The notes beneath the pieces are model-generated. The model was not told where the DNA came from. It did no database searches and saw only the letters and a program-made list of their open reading frames with translations. From Marinobacter lipolyticus SM19 (lineage in GTDB: Bacteria > Pseudomonadota > Gammaproteobacteria > Pseudomonadales > Oleiphilaceae), in the NCBI RefSeq assembly GCF_000397065.2, contig NZ_KE007306.1:763164-827163 (forward strand): 64,000 bases of DNA, in the 5' to 3' direction. The translations under genes and the position numbers were made by a program. This document shows positions 18,177 to 27,030 of this stretch, in pieces (position 1 is the stretch's first letter; every line of letters begins with the position of its first letter).

Positions 18177-20318
18177 TTACGGTGACGGCTGAATACCCAA
18201 CAACAGTCGGAAGCCGGTGTCCCACCCAGCCGGGATATACGTCACGACGAGCAACGCGGTACCCATCACCAGTACCGGGAAAATAAAGCGGAAGTTCCGC
18301 TGCCAGAAGGTGCCGTGCAAACTCTCCCACGATGTTGGCAGACCGACCACCTGTCGGGTCAGCAAGTGATTGAGGGCAACCGGCGGCGTCAGATAGCCCA
18401 TCTCGAAAGCCAGCACGGTCATGACCCAGAAATGCAGGGGATCAATACCATTCTTCAGCGCAATCGGCGCCAGGGTGGCATTGACCAGCAGAACTGCGCC
18501 GTAGGGATCCATGATCATGCCGATAAACACCAGCAGGCCCATCAGCAGCGTCAGGGTCAGCCAGACCGAGCCCAATTGCTCCGGGAACAGCTCCAGCAGA
18601 CCCGAACGTTCGATCAGCCCGCCGACACTCACTGATAACGCCATCAGCATCAACAGGGCGCCAATCAGGGCGCAGGACTCGCGGGTGGCCCGCATCACCG
18701 ATTGAGAGAATCCACTGGGAGGGAGTATTTCACTCTGAAGATTGGAGTCGTCCGCATCCGGGTCACCGGTTTTCAGTACCAGTCGCTCATAACCGAGCAC
18801 CAGCAACAGAATCACCGGCAGGATCGCGGGCGCCGAGAACTCATCCAGCCCCCGCCCCAGCAGAACATTCCAAAGCACCACCACAGCCGCAAAAATCGCA
18901 ATGTACGGGAGTAACGGTAACAGTGCCCGCAGGGTTCCCGGAATGGCATCCCGCAGTGGTGCAATACGGCCAGTGGATGCACCGCCCAACAGGAATACGT
19001 AAATTGCATAGACCGAGGCGGTCAGTAACAGTACGCGAGCACCGGCGCTGAACAGTTCATCTGTGGTAACGCTGTTGTTCAGCGTAGCAACAATCACCAC
19101 CAGCAGGCAGGGACGAAGCATGGTGCCCATGGAGCCGGATATGGCCGTCGTTGCCAGCGCCAACTGTTCGGAAGTACCTGCCCGCCGCAACTCACGGTAT
19201 AACGTCAGACCGGCGGCGAGAATGAAGATACCGGAAGCACCGCTGTAGGCGGTAGGCAGCGCTGTCAGCAGCAGTACCACGACACCCAGCCATTTGGGCG
19301 GCAACTGCCACGGACGGATAAGATCAAACACCTTACGGGGCAAGTGGGTTCTGGCCAGTAGCATGCCGACCCAGACATAGAGCCCGAGGTTCAGGAATAA
19401 CGCAGACAGCTCCGCCATCATGTTCAGGTAAACAGCGATGCCATGGTAGAAACCATGAAACGCAAACTGAATGGTGGCGCTTATACACATGAAACTGTAA
19501 AGCGGCACACTCAGCAGCGAACGGGGCCAGCTGCCGCCAGGCACCAGGTCCGCCCTTGGCTGCCGGAGTTGCCAGAGAGAAATCAGCGTCAGCGCACCAA
19601 ACCCTGCCACCCAGATATCATGCATGAAGAGATGAGCCAGAGGGATACCGGCCTCAGCCTGGGCCAGTTCCTGCTGGCGATAAAGCCATGCGGACGCTGT
19701 GAGCAGGCTGTTTGCAATCAACTGGGCAAGGGTGGCTACCCGGTCGTCCCGCTGGGATTCGACCGGACGCAGCGCAATGTGCTGTCGACCGAGCGTCGCC
19801 GCTGCGGCACAGAACAGCAACATTAAGCCCAGCAGGACACGGCGGTTACCAGTGATCAGGACAACCGCCCGGGACAGACCGGTTTCCATCAATGCAAAGG
19901 CCCGCACAGCGGGACCATCCAGGGATTGCAGGCGCCCCCATTCGGCGATCCGCTGCTGGCAGGCCTCCGACGTCGCCATGATCGATGAGCGGATTTCATC
20001 GCGGTTGAGATTGCCACCAAAGACATCGGCGAACGGATCTGCGGCCATTTCTGCTTTCTTCGACGCCACCGCCAGTTCAACGGCCGCGTCAGGGTCAGCC
20101 ACGACTTGGCAGTCCGGCGCCCGAATCTGATCAATCACCCGCAGGTTAAAGTAATCCGGCCAGGTCTCTCCGCCAATCTCAAGCAAACGGGAATGCAGTG
20201 TTTCCCCTACCGAGGCCAGCAGGGTGAGCACCAGGATAACCAGCATCGGCAAGCTGGCGAGAGTGACAGACAGGGAACGGCCCTGGCTGGCCGGCAGGCT
20301 TCGGGCGTCGGTGGTCAT
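18177..20318 (-). CDS. TRAP transporter large permease with extended N-terminal region
   Basis: A 713-residue membrane protein. The C-terminal half matches the DctM large subunit of TRAP carriers, for example 'LLTALPTAYSGASGIFILAAG', 'GSMGTMLRPCLLVV' and 'MDPYGAVLLVNATLAPIA' with a conserved closing 'MGYLTPPVALNHLL'. DctM proteins are usually about 430 residues. The extra N-terminal about 290 residues hold a helix, a long soluble loop (about 60-155) and several further helices that could stand in for the small DctQ subunit. No separate dctQ gene is present. It follows the solute-binding protein gene by 3 bp. Confidence 0.85.
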   Translation of the reverse strand: MTTDARSLPASQGRSLSVTLASLPMLVILVLTLLASVGETLHSRLLEIGGETWPDYFNLRVIDQIRAPDCQVVADPDAAVELAVASKKAEMAADPFADVFGGNLNRDEIRSSIMATSEACQQRIAEWGRLQSLDGPAVRAFALMETGLSRAVVLITGNRRVLLGLMLLFCAAAATLGRQHIALRPVESQRDDRVATLAQLIANSLLTASAWLYRQQELAQAEAGIPLAHLFMHDIWVAGFGALTLISLWQLRQPRADLVPGGSWPRSLLSVPLYSFMCISATIQFAFHGFYHGIAVYLNMMAELSALFLNLGLYVWVGMLLARTHLPRKVFDLIRPWQLPPKWLGVVVLLLTALPTAYSGASGIFILAAGLTLYRELRRAGTSEQLALATTAISGSMGTMLRPCLLVVIVATLNNSVTTDELFSAGARVLLLTASVYAIYVFLLGGASTGRIAPLRDAIPGTLRALLPLLPYIAIFAAVVVLWNVLLGRGLDEFSAPAILPVILLLVLGYERLVLKTGDPDADDSNLQSEILPPSGFSQSVMRATRESCALIGALLMLMALSVSVGGLIERSGLLELFPEQLGSVWLTLTLLMGLLVFIGMIMDPYGAVLLVNATLAPIALKNGIDPLHFWVMTVLAFEMGYLTPPVALNHLLTRQVVGLPTSWESLHGTFWQRNFRFIFPVLVMGTALLVVTYIPAGWDTGFRLLLGIQPSP

Positions 20319-20321
20319 CGG

Positions 20322-21446
20322 TTACTCTACCGGATCAGTGCATTCCTCGCGGGCGCCATTCGCCCGGCATCGGATCTTGCGCTGCAGGGTCAGCATGTCC
20401 GCGCTGTAATAGCCCTTATCACGCAACTCCAACCGTGCCTGCTGCATCATTCGGTCGTATTCCAGACGATCCTCAGCAGGAATCTCAATCCACCACTTAT
20501 CCGGAACCTTCTCTTCTTCCATGCGGACCCGGCTGATGATTTCATCGAACCCCTGGTAAAATGCTTCCCGGACGAACTGTGCCAGTTCATTGGGAACCAC
20601 TTCCGATCGACCGATCAGCTGCGCGGAGATATGGGTCAGGGGCAGATCGACAATACCGCCATCAGGCTCCAGCCCTTTGTAGAGTTCCATAACCTCATAG
20701 GCCGCCAGGGGTGCTGCCAGTACATCCACGACGCCGGTATTGAACATGTTCGGGGCATTAACAATGTCAGCCACCACCGGGGTTGCCCCAATGCCAGAGA
20801 TCATTTCGGCCTGGACCGGATCATAGTCCAACACTGCCACCCGTTTACCCGCCGCCTTCGCCAGAGTGTTGATTTTACGGTCATCAACGAACACATGAGC
20901 CGCCCCGGCCGGTGCAATACCCATCACCACGTAGCCGTTACTGACCATACGGTCGGCACTGCGGGAATCGGCCATCAGCTTCAGCGCCAGACGCATCTGC
21001 TCCCTTTCCGGGAACCCGCCGATGGAGTCCAGGGTACCGGTGTAGCGATTGAATATCCGCGCACGAAGCCCGCTCATCAGGGCTGCATCACAAGTCGCGG
21101 ATTTCAGTTCCTCCACCATCACCGACTCACTGGTATAGGGCACCATTTCAACATTGACACCAAATTCCAGGATCTTCTTGCGTTGCTCCTGAGCTGCCGC
21201 AAAAACGGGGCCGGAACGCCCGAAAATGTCCCAGATACACACCCGGTAAACACGATCCGGATCCGGTTCCAGCCCGGTCAGTTCCTGGAATGCAGCAACA
21301 CGCTCTTTTAAGGGAAGCGACTGGTTATAGATCGTGGACCGCAACTGGTCATCGTCAGACCAGGCAACGGTGGACAGCAGGAACAGCATGCAGGCGGCCA
21401 TCGCCCGCAGGAAGATCGCGGAATGTTGGGTGGGGTACAAAGTCAT
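20322..21446 (-). CDS. TRAP-type solute-binding protein (AdeT-like)
   Basis: A 374-residue exported protein with a signal peptide (about 1-30, ending STVAWS). The body resembles the AdeT-like group of putative solute-binding proteins and DctP folds, for example 'MVPYTSESVMVEELKSATCDAALMSGLRAR' read in pieces, and the domain-closing helix 'ELAQFVREAFYQGFDEI'. AdeT has been named as an aminoglycoside-efflux component in Acinetobacter, but the gene pairing here, 3 bp before a DctM-type permease, argues for a TRAP importer. The ligand is unknown. Two Cys near the C-terminus (RCRANGAREEC) may form a disulfide. Confidence 0.72.
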   Translation of the reverse strand: MTLYPTQHSAIFLRAMAACMLFLLSTVAWSDDDQLRSTIYNQSLPLKERVAAFQELTGLEPDPDRVYRVCIWDIFGRSGPVFAAAQEQRKKILEFGVNVEMVPYTSESVMVEELKSATCDAALMSGLRARIFNRYTGTLDSIGGFPEREQMRLALKLMADSRSADRMVSNGYVVMGIAPAGAAHVFVDDRKINTLAKAAGKRVAVLDYDPVQAEMISGIGATPVVADIVNAPNMFNTGVVDVLAAPLAAYEVMELYKGLEPDGGIVDLPLTHISAQLIGRSEVVPNELAQFVREAFYQGFDEIISRVRMEEEKVPDKWWIEIPAEDRLEYDRMMQQARLELRDKGYYSADMLTLQRKIRCRANGAREECTDPVE

Positions 21447-21553
21447 TGTTATTGTCCTGAGCTCCAGAGCGAAGCCTAAGGGTACCAGTGAACAGCATCA
21501 CCCCCTCTGTCCCTCGTGGCAGGGGGGGCATGGCAAAAGTGTCAATAACCCTT

Positions 21554-22441
21554 TCAGGAAGCGGGTGCCTTGATAGAGGACTGGGGAATAATGCTTCGAC
21601 CATACATTGCCAGAATAAAACCGATCGGGAACATCAAGACCCCATACACCGCGGCGGGAATCGACATGGCACTGGATTCAAGCAGCGTCAGGGTCACCAT
21701 CAGTGCGATGGTGCCATTCTTGATGCCCAGCTCCACAGCCACTGCCAGTGATTCCCTTTGGGTGAGCCCCGCGCCCCGGCCAACCAACAACCCCAGGGTG
21801 ATGCCGGCAATGTTCAGCAGGAAGGTGGCCGGGCCCGCCTGTTTCAGCAAATCCCAGATCTGGTCACGCACACCGTAAATCAACCCGACAATCAAAACCG
21901 CCAGGACAATACCACCGAAGATGCTGACCATACCTTCCGCCTTTTTTGCCATCGCCGGGTTCCTGGTCCGCACCACCATGCCAATGGCGACGGGGAATAA
22001 TACGATGCCAATCAGCATCCCGACGGTCTTCCATACCGGCAACACAACGGCTTCCTGCGTGCCCATATAGAAATCCAGGGCCAGGTTGGTAAACATCGGC
22101 AAGGTCAGGATCGTGATCAGGCTGGCGCTGACCGTGAGAACAATGGACAGCGCGATGTTGCCCCTTGCCAGCAATACGAACAGATTAGAGGTCGTCCCCC
22201 CGGGGCAGGCGGCAATAATCACCAGCCCCACGGCGATGGTGGGCGACACGGCCAGCAGACTTGCCAGGGCAAAAGCCACCAGCGGCATCACCAAGATCTG
22301 CGCCACGGTACCGACGATCATTCCCTTCGGATACACCGCGACCTGACGGAAGTCACGAACCGTAAGGGTCATTCCTATACCGATCATGATAATAAAGAGG
22401 GCGATCGGTAACCCCGCTGAAATCAGTGGACTGGACTCCAC
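21554..22441 (-). CDS. Bile acid:sodium symporter family protein
   Basis: A 295-residue membrane protein of the BASS/SBF family, with about nine to ten hydrophobic helices. Typical segments are 'GLVIIAACPGGTTSNLFVLLARGN' (unwound-helix PGG region) and 'VELGIKNGTIALMVTL' near the C-terminus. Family members co-transport organic anions (bile acids, pyruvate, pantoate-like acids) with sodium. No metabolic gene is adjacent, so the substrate stays open. It lies 107 bp upstream of the TRAP genes on the same strand and is divergent from the WS/DGAT gene. Confidence 0.9.
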   Translation of the reverse strand: MESSPLISAGLPIALFIIMIGIGMTLTVRDFRQVAVYPKGMIVGTVAQILVMPLVAFALASLLAVSPTIAVGLVIIAACPGGTTSNLFVLLARGNIALSIVLTVSASLITILTLPMFTNLALDFYMGTQEAVVLPVWKTVGMLIGIVLFPVAIGMVVRTRNPAMAKKAEGMVSIFGGIVLAVLIVGLIYGVRDQIWDLLKQAGPATFLLNIAGITLGLLVGRGAGLTQRESLAVAVELGIKNGTIALMVTLTLLESSAMSIPAAVYGVLMFPIGFILAMYGRSIIPQSSIKAPAS

Positions 22442-22699
22442 GTTGCCTCCAGATTCTTGTTTTTATGAAGTTAGTCAGCTATGGAAGTTAGCACAAGCCG
22501 GCTGCTCTCCGTGACAGGGATTTCGCAACAACATGTAACGGATGCCCCGCCCAACACAGTTCTTCACAGGGAACCATCGCCCCGGTTATTCGTGTGATTA
22601 ATTCGTAATATTGCGTATACTTTCGCAAAATAACTAATAATCCGTGCGGGCTAACAGCGAGTAGCCGAAGCACAATAAGGACATAAGGACGAGACACGA

Positions 22700-24154
22700 A
22701 TGAAACGCCTGGGAACCCTGGATGCCTCATGGTTAGCCGTTGAATCTGAAGACACCCCGATGCATGTCGGTAACCTGCAGATTTTTTCATTACCCGAAGG
22801 AGCCCCCGATACCTTCCTGCGGGATATGGTCAACCGGATGAAAGAAACCGGTGATGTTGCGCCGCCCTGGAACTCAAAGCTGGCCTACTCTGGCTTGTTG
22901 GGGCGACTGGTCGCTCCCGCCTGGAAAACCGACAAAGACATCGACCTGGATTATCACGTTCGGCACTCGGCGCTACCAAAGCCCGGTGGAGAGCGTGAGC
23001 TGGGTATTCTGGTATCACGCCTGCACTCCAACCCACTGGATTTTTCCCGCCCGCTGTGGGAATGCCATGTAATTGAGGGCCTGGAGAATAACCGCTTCGG
23101 CCTTTACACCAAGATGCATCATTCGATGATTGACGGCGTCAGCGGCGTCCGCCTGATGCAGAGGGTGCTTACCACCGACCCTCATAAAACCAACATGCAA
23201 CCGCCGTGGTGTGTCCGGCCGGAACGTCGCCGCGGTAGTAAAACCGACAAGGAAGCCACCCTTCCCGCAGCGTTTTCCCAGGCCAGGTCCGCCCTGAAAC
23301 TGCAGGCGGACCTGGCGCCGCGGCTGTGGCAGGCGATGAACCGGCTGGTGCATTCAGCCAGGCATCCGGAGGATGGGCTGACGGCACCGTTCACCGGACC
23401 GGTCTCTACCCTCAACCACCGGGTCACCGGCCAGCGCCGGTTTGCCACCCAACACTACCAGTTGGACCGGCTCAAGGAACTGGCCCATGTGTCCGGCGGG
23501 TCACTCAACGACATTGTGTTGTACCTCTGTGGCACTGCACTTCGCCGGTTCCTGCTTGAACAGGATAACCTGCCCGATACACCGCTGACCTCCGGAATCC
23601 CGGTCAATATCCGCCCAGCAGATGACGAGGGTACCGGCACTCAGATCAGTTTCATGATTGCCTCACTGGCTACCGATACCGACGACCCCCTGGCTCGCCT
23701 TCAGGCCATCAAGCAGTCTACCCGACGAGCCAAGGAACACCTGCAGAAACTGCCGAAAAGCGCCTTGAACCAATACACCATGCTGTTGATGTCTCCCTAC
23801 ATCCTGCAATTGATGTCTGGCCTGGGGGGAAGAATGCGGCCGGTATTCAACGTCACCATTTCCAATGTTCCGGGACCTCAGCGCACCCTTTATTACGAAG
23901 GTGCAAAGCTGGAAGCCATGTATCCAGTCTCACTTATAGCCCATGGCGGCGCGCTCAACATTACCTGTTTGAGTTATGCGGGCTCACTGAACTTTGGCTT
24001 CACGGGATGTCGCGACACGCTGCCAAGCATGCAGAAACTTGCGGTATATACCGGTGAGGCGCTGGACGAACTGGAGAGTCTGCTTCTGCCGGCTAACCAA
24101 ACCGCCGACAACCCTGCAAAAACGTCCCGTAAAAAAGTCAACGCCAAAGCATGA
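22700..24154 (+). CDS. Wax ester synthase/diacylglycerol acyltransferase
   Basis: A 484-residue WS/DGAT bifunctional enzyme that esterifies acyl-CoA with fatty alcohols or diacylglycerol to make neutral lipid stores. The active site HHxxxDG is at 140-146 (HHSMIDG), the PLW motif at 118-120 and the ND motif in GGSLNDIVLYLCG. The C-terminal 'NVTISNVPGP' region is also typical. Marinobacter strains are well known for several such genes. It has its own 250-bp upstream region and is followed by a short GC-rich hairpin. Confidence 0.95.
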   Translation: MKRLGTLDASWLAVESEDTPMHVGNLQIFSLPEGAPDTFLRDMVNRMKETGDVAPPWNSKLAYSGLLGRLVAPAWKTDKDIDLDYHVRHSALPKPGGERELGILVSRLHSNPLDFSRPLWECHVIEGLENNRFGLYTKMHHSMIDGVSGVRLMQRVLTTDPHKTNMQPPWCVRPERRRGSKTDKEATLPAAFSQARSALKLQADLAPRLWQAMNRLVHSARHPEDGLTAPFTGPVSTLNHRVTGQRRFATQHYQLDRLKELAHVSGGSLNDIVLYLCGTALRRFLLEQDNLPDTPLTSGIPVNIRPADDEGTGTQISFMIASLATDTDDPLARLQAIKQSTRRAKEHLQKLPKSALNQYTMLLMSPYILQLMSGLGGRMRPVFNVTISNVPGPQRTLYYEGAKLEAMYPVSLIAHGGALNITCLSYAGSLNFGFTGCRDTLPSMQKLAVYTGEALDELESLLLPANQTADNPAKTSRKKVNAKA

Positions 24155-24160
24155 AGCCGC

Positions 24161-24180
24161 TCCGGCCCCAAGGGGCCGGA
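24161..24180 (+). terminator. GC-rich hairpin after the WS/DGAT gene
   Basis: TCCGGCCCC and GGGGCCGGA form a perfect 9-bp palindrome around AA, seven bases after the stop. No T-run follows, so it is at best a weak terminator or an mRNA 3' stabiliser. Confidence 0.45.
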
Positions 24181-24292
24181 CTAATCAACAGTGTTCATAT
24201 GACGTTGCATCGCGGCCGGGTTAGTCAGCGTGATCCGGCCATAACTCAGCTTCAGTAACCTACGCCGCAACATCTCACAAGAGAGGCACGCC

Positions 24293-25063
24293 ATGTCAGC
24301 ACAGCTTTCAATTCCGTCGAAAAAGGATTCCGTCAGCGAAGAAGAATGGCAGCTTCGTACTGACCTCGCCGCCGCCTATCGTCTGGTCGCGCTTTACGGC
24401 TGGGACGACCTGGTTTTTACCCACATATCCGCGCGGATTCCGGGTGACGAGCATCATTTTCTGATCAACCCCTACGGCATGATGTTCGAGGAGATTACCG
24501 CCTCCAGCCTGGTGCGTGTGGATCAGGATGCCAACAAGATTGACCCCGATGATTTCGATATCAACCCCGCCGGCTTTACCATCCACAGCGCCATTCACGC
24601 GGTACGGGAAGATGCCGCCTGTGTCATGCATCTGCACACGACTGACGGCATTGCCGTTTCGGCCCAACAGGAAGGCCTGATGCCGCTGTCCCAGCAAAGC
24701 CTGTTTGCGTTGGCCAGCCTGTCATACCACGACTACGAGGGTGTTGCACTGAGAGAGGACGAGAAGGCACGACTGCAAAAAGACCTTGGTAATGCCAATT
24801 TCATGATTCTGCGCAATCATGGCCTGCTGACCACCGGCACCAGCATTGCTGATGCCTTCCTGGCCATGTACATCCTGCAGAGCTCCTGCGAAATCCAGGT
24901 CCGTGCTCTATCGGGCAATCGCCCGCTGACACCAATCCCCGGCGGTATTGTGGACACCATAAAACAGCAGGCTGAACAGGTCACCAAGGGGCTCGGAGGC
25001 AAGCTGGCATGGCCGGGCCTGCTGCGCAAGTTGGACCGCATTGACGCGAGCTTCCGGGACTGA
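24293..25063 (+). CDS. Class II aldolase/adducin family protein
   Basis: A 256-residue protein of the class II aldolase/adducin fold. The zinc-ligand pattern is visible as 'VMHLHTTDG' and 'MILRNHGLLTTG', and the N-terminal 'RLVALYGWDDLVFTHISAR' is typical of the adducin-head group. True aldolases cleave phosphorylated sugars such as fuculose-1-phosphate. Proteins of this subgroup in gammaproteobacteria usually have no assigned reaction. GAGAGG lies before the ATG. It is convergent with the TetR regulator, and no sugar-catabolic genes are close. Confidence 0.85.
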   Translation: MSAQLSIPSKKDSVSEEEWQLRTDLAAAYRLVALYGWDDLVFTHISARIPGDEHHFLINPYGMMFEEITASSLVRVDQDANKIDPDDFDINPAGFTIHSAIHAVREDAACVMHLHTTDGIAVSAQQEGLMPLSQQSLFALASLSYHDYEGVALREDEKARLQKDLGNANFMILRNHGLLTTGTSIADAFLAMYILQSSCEIQVRALSGNRPLTPIPGGIVDTIKQQAEQVTKGLGGKLAWPGLLRKLDRIDASFRD

Positions 25064-25083
25064 GGGAGATCAGCTTGAACTGA

Positions 25084-25713
25084 TCAAGTGCCCTCACTCT
25101 TCCAGTGAGCAGCGCCGACAAAGATCAGTTGAAGGAAGCGGGTTGTCCGCTTCCGGATCTGGTCAATCTGGTAGTCATCATCCGGTGACACGCCCAACAG
25201 GTCAGTAAGACTGAAGGCTACCGTGCGCACGATCAGGTCACAGGTCATTTCCAGTTCGGCGTCACTCAGGTGATCCGCCAGTCGTAAACGCCTCAGGTCG
25301 TTAGCCAGTTCGCTGGCGAAAAACCGCAATTCACTTCGAATTCCTTCCTGCACGGCCCGGCTCTCTCCCGCCAACCCCTGAGCCATAAAGAAGAAGAAAC
25401 TCCGGTTCGCCTGCACGTGGCTGATGAAAATGCCAACGGATTCGTCCATCAGCTTGTCCGCCTGCAACACGTTCTCGCGCGCTTCCCGCATCATTCGACG
25501 GAGCACAAGCCCCAGCTCATCAACGAGCTGCAATCCCAAGTCGTCCATGTTACGGAAATGGCGATAGAAGGAGGTAGGTACCACTCCCGCTTGCCGGGTC
25601 ACCTCACGGATACCGAGACTGGCAAAATGGCGCCCCTTACCAACCAGGGTCAACGCCGCATTCATCAGTTTGTCCCGGGTCTCCCCAGGTTTTCGCCGCT
25701 GTCGTTCTGCCAT
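25084..25713 (-). CDS. TetR family regulator, FabR/DesT type
   Basis: A 209-residue TetR repressor. The HTH reads 'GIREVTRQAGVVPTSFYRHFRNMDDLG' across residues about 33-60, which strongly resembles FabR and DesT, the acyl-CoA-sensing regulators of unsaturated fatty acid synthesis. Its C-terminal ligand domain has a matching 'FFFFMAQGLAGESRAVQEGIR' helix. It is divergent from the ferredoxin reductase-desaturase pair, and two palindromes that look like its operators sit between them (25841-25878). By analogy with Pseudomonas aeruginosa DesT it should repress those genes when unsaturated acyl-CoA is abundant. Confidence 0.85.
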   Translation of the reverse strand: MAERQRRKPGETRDKLMNAALTLVGKGRHFASLGIREVTRQAGVVPTSFYRHFRNMDDLGLQLVDELGLVLRRMMREARENVLQADKLMDESVGIFISHVQANRSFFFFMAQGLAGESRAVQEGIRSELRFFASELANDLRRLRLADHLSDAELEMTCDLIVRTVAFSLTDLLGVSPDDDYQIDQIRKRTTRFLQLIFVGAAHWKSEGT

Positions 25714-25755
25714 GCCGTCACCGTACCGCCTGTCTCAGTCATACAAGGCACACAA

Positions 25756-25763
25756 GTGTACAC
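25756..25763. promoter_or_regulatory. Extra GTGTACAC half-site cluster
   Basis: The perfect palindrome GTGTACAC occurs here, and a lone GTACAC follows near 25780, both in the gap between the TetR gene and the reductase gene. They share the GTACAC core with the stronger pair at 25841-25878 and may be secondary sites for the same regulator. Confidence 0.4.
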
Positions 25764-25840
25764 ATTCCGGAAAAATAAAGTACACGATGCTTGTCATTTT
25801 ATGCCAACAACAAAAGACCGATTGCCGACACCTCATTCCG

Positions 25841-25878
25841 TGTGTACAGTCGTACACATTAGTGAACAACTGTACACA
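25841..25878. promoter_or_regulatory. Twin DesT-like operators
   Basis: Two 18-bp imperfect palindromes stand two bases apart: TGTGTACAGTCGTACACA (25841-25858) and AGTGAACAACTGTACACA (25861-25878). They end 24 bp before the reductase start codon, a position suited to repression. The second begins AGTGAAC, as I recall the DesT site of P. aeruginosa doing. Binding by the adjacent TetR protein is inferred from position. Confidence 0.6.
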
Positions 25879-25902
25879 ACGGTGCAGACGGAGAGACCAA
25901 TT

Positions 25903-27006
25903 ATGTTATCCAAAACCGAAAGAACATCCGCACTTCAGTGGCTGGGAAAGCAGCTTTTTAACCGGGAAGACCCGGCTGCCTTTTTCGACCCACTGCTGGA
26001 GCGCATCAATCCGATGTGGGTACAACAGTACACACCAGCCCGGGTTGAACGCATTGAAGACGAGACCGCCGACACCAAAACCTTCGTTCTGAAGCCGGCG
26101 AAACGCTGGGACGGATTCAAGGCCGGCCAACATGTGAACATCTGTGTTGATGTTGACGGCATTCGCCGCAACCGGACCTTCAGTCTGTCCAGTGCTCCAG
26201 CACAATGGCACGACAACGGAACCGTTACTCTGACCATCAAGCGCCTGCCGGGTGGACTGGTTACCAACTGGATGCACGACAACCTGAAACCGGGCGCCAC
26301 CATTGGTCTGGGCGAGGCATTCGGCGAATTCCTGATTCCCGAAGCCGGCGAGCCTTTGCTCTACATCGCGGGCGGCAGCGGTATCACACCGGTACTGAGC
26401 CAACTGGAAACCCTGGCTGCAGCCAACTACGAAGCGCCGGTTACACTGTTGTACTTCGTACGGACTCAGGCGGACATCATTGCCGCGCAAAAGCTGTACG
26501 AGCTTCGCCAGAACTGGGACGCGCTCACTCTCAACATCATTGCCACCAATGAGAGCGAGACACCACGTTTCCTGAAGGACGGCGACCTTGATGAAGTGAA
26601 CGGTATTGAAACGCGTCGTTGCTACCTCTGCGGCCCGAAGGGTCTGATGGACCTGGCCACCGACCTGCTTACCCAACGCGGCATCACCGAAGACCGGATG
26701 CACAGCACTTTCTTCGCGACGCCAAAAGCCGCCCTGGATACCGACGCCCTGGGGGGCGAGGTCAGGTTCAGCAACAGTGACATCAGCGTCTCCTCCGAAG
26801 GCGATGCACCGTTACTGGACATTGCCGAGGCCGCAAAACTGTCACCCCGCTACGGGTGCCGCATGGGGATTTGCCACCAGTGCAGCTGCAAGAAAACCAG
26901 TGGCACCGTCGTTAATCGTTTAACCGGAAAAAGCTCCGGGCCCGGAGAGGAGAACATTCAATTGTGCGTATCCGTTCCCCATGGCCCCGTTACCGTCGAG
27001 CTTTAA
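25903..27006 (+). CDS. Ferredoxin reductase for acyl-CoA desaturase
   Basis: A 367-residue flavin/iron-sulfur oxidoreductase. The FAD motif is RTFSLSS (91-97), the NAD(P) motif is GGSGITPV (157-164), and the C-terminal plant-type [2Fe-2S] domain uses C319, C324, C327 and C355. It should pass electrons from NAD(P)H to the desaturase encoded 24 bp downstream, as the DesB/DesC-type pair of Pseudomonas does. I start it at the ATG at 25903, which has GGAGAG upstream. The longer open frame from 25417 runs through the operators and the divergent gene and is not credible. Confidence 0.92.
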   Translation: MLSKTERTSALQWLGKQLFNREDPAAFFDPLLERINPMWVQQYTPARVERIEDETADTKTFVLKPAKRWDGFKAGQHVNICVDVDGIRRNRTFSLSSAPAQWHDNGTVTLTIKRLPGGLVTNWMHDNLKPGATIGLGEAFGEFLIPEAGEPLLYIAGGSGITPVLSQLETLAAANYEAPVTLLYFVRTQADIIAAQKLYELRQNWDALTLNIIATNESETPRFLKDGDLDEVNGIETRRCYLCGPKGLMDLATDLLTQRGITEDRMHSTFFATPKAALDTDALGGEVRFSNSDISVSSEGDAPLLDIAEAAKLSPRYGCRMGICHQCSCKKTSGTVVNRLTGKSSGPGEENIQLCVSVPHGPVTVEL

Positions 27007-27030
27007 TTTAAAAGAACAGGAGCACTAACA

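Noticed and set aside
21480..21545. G/C-rich imperfect hairpin between the bile acid symporter and TRAP genes
   Set aside because: Pairing is interrupted and no T-run follows on the minus strand; not strong enough to call a terminator.
25417..25902. N-terminal extension of the ferredoxin reductase by 162 codons
   Set aside because: It would be antisense to the TetR gene and cross the twin operators; the ATG at 25903 has a ribosome site and gives the family start.
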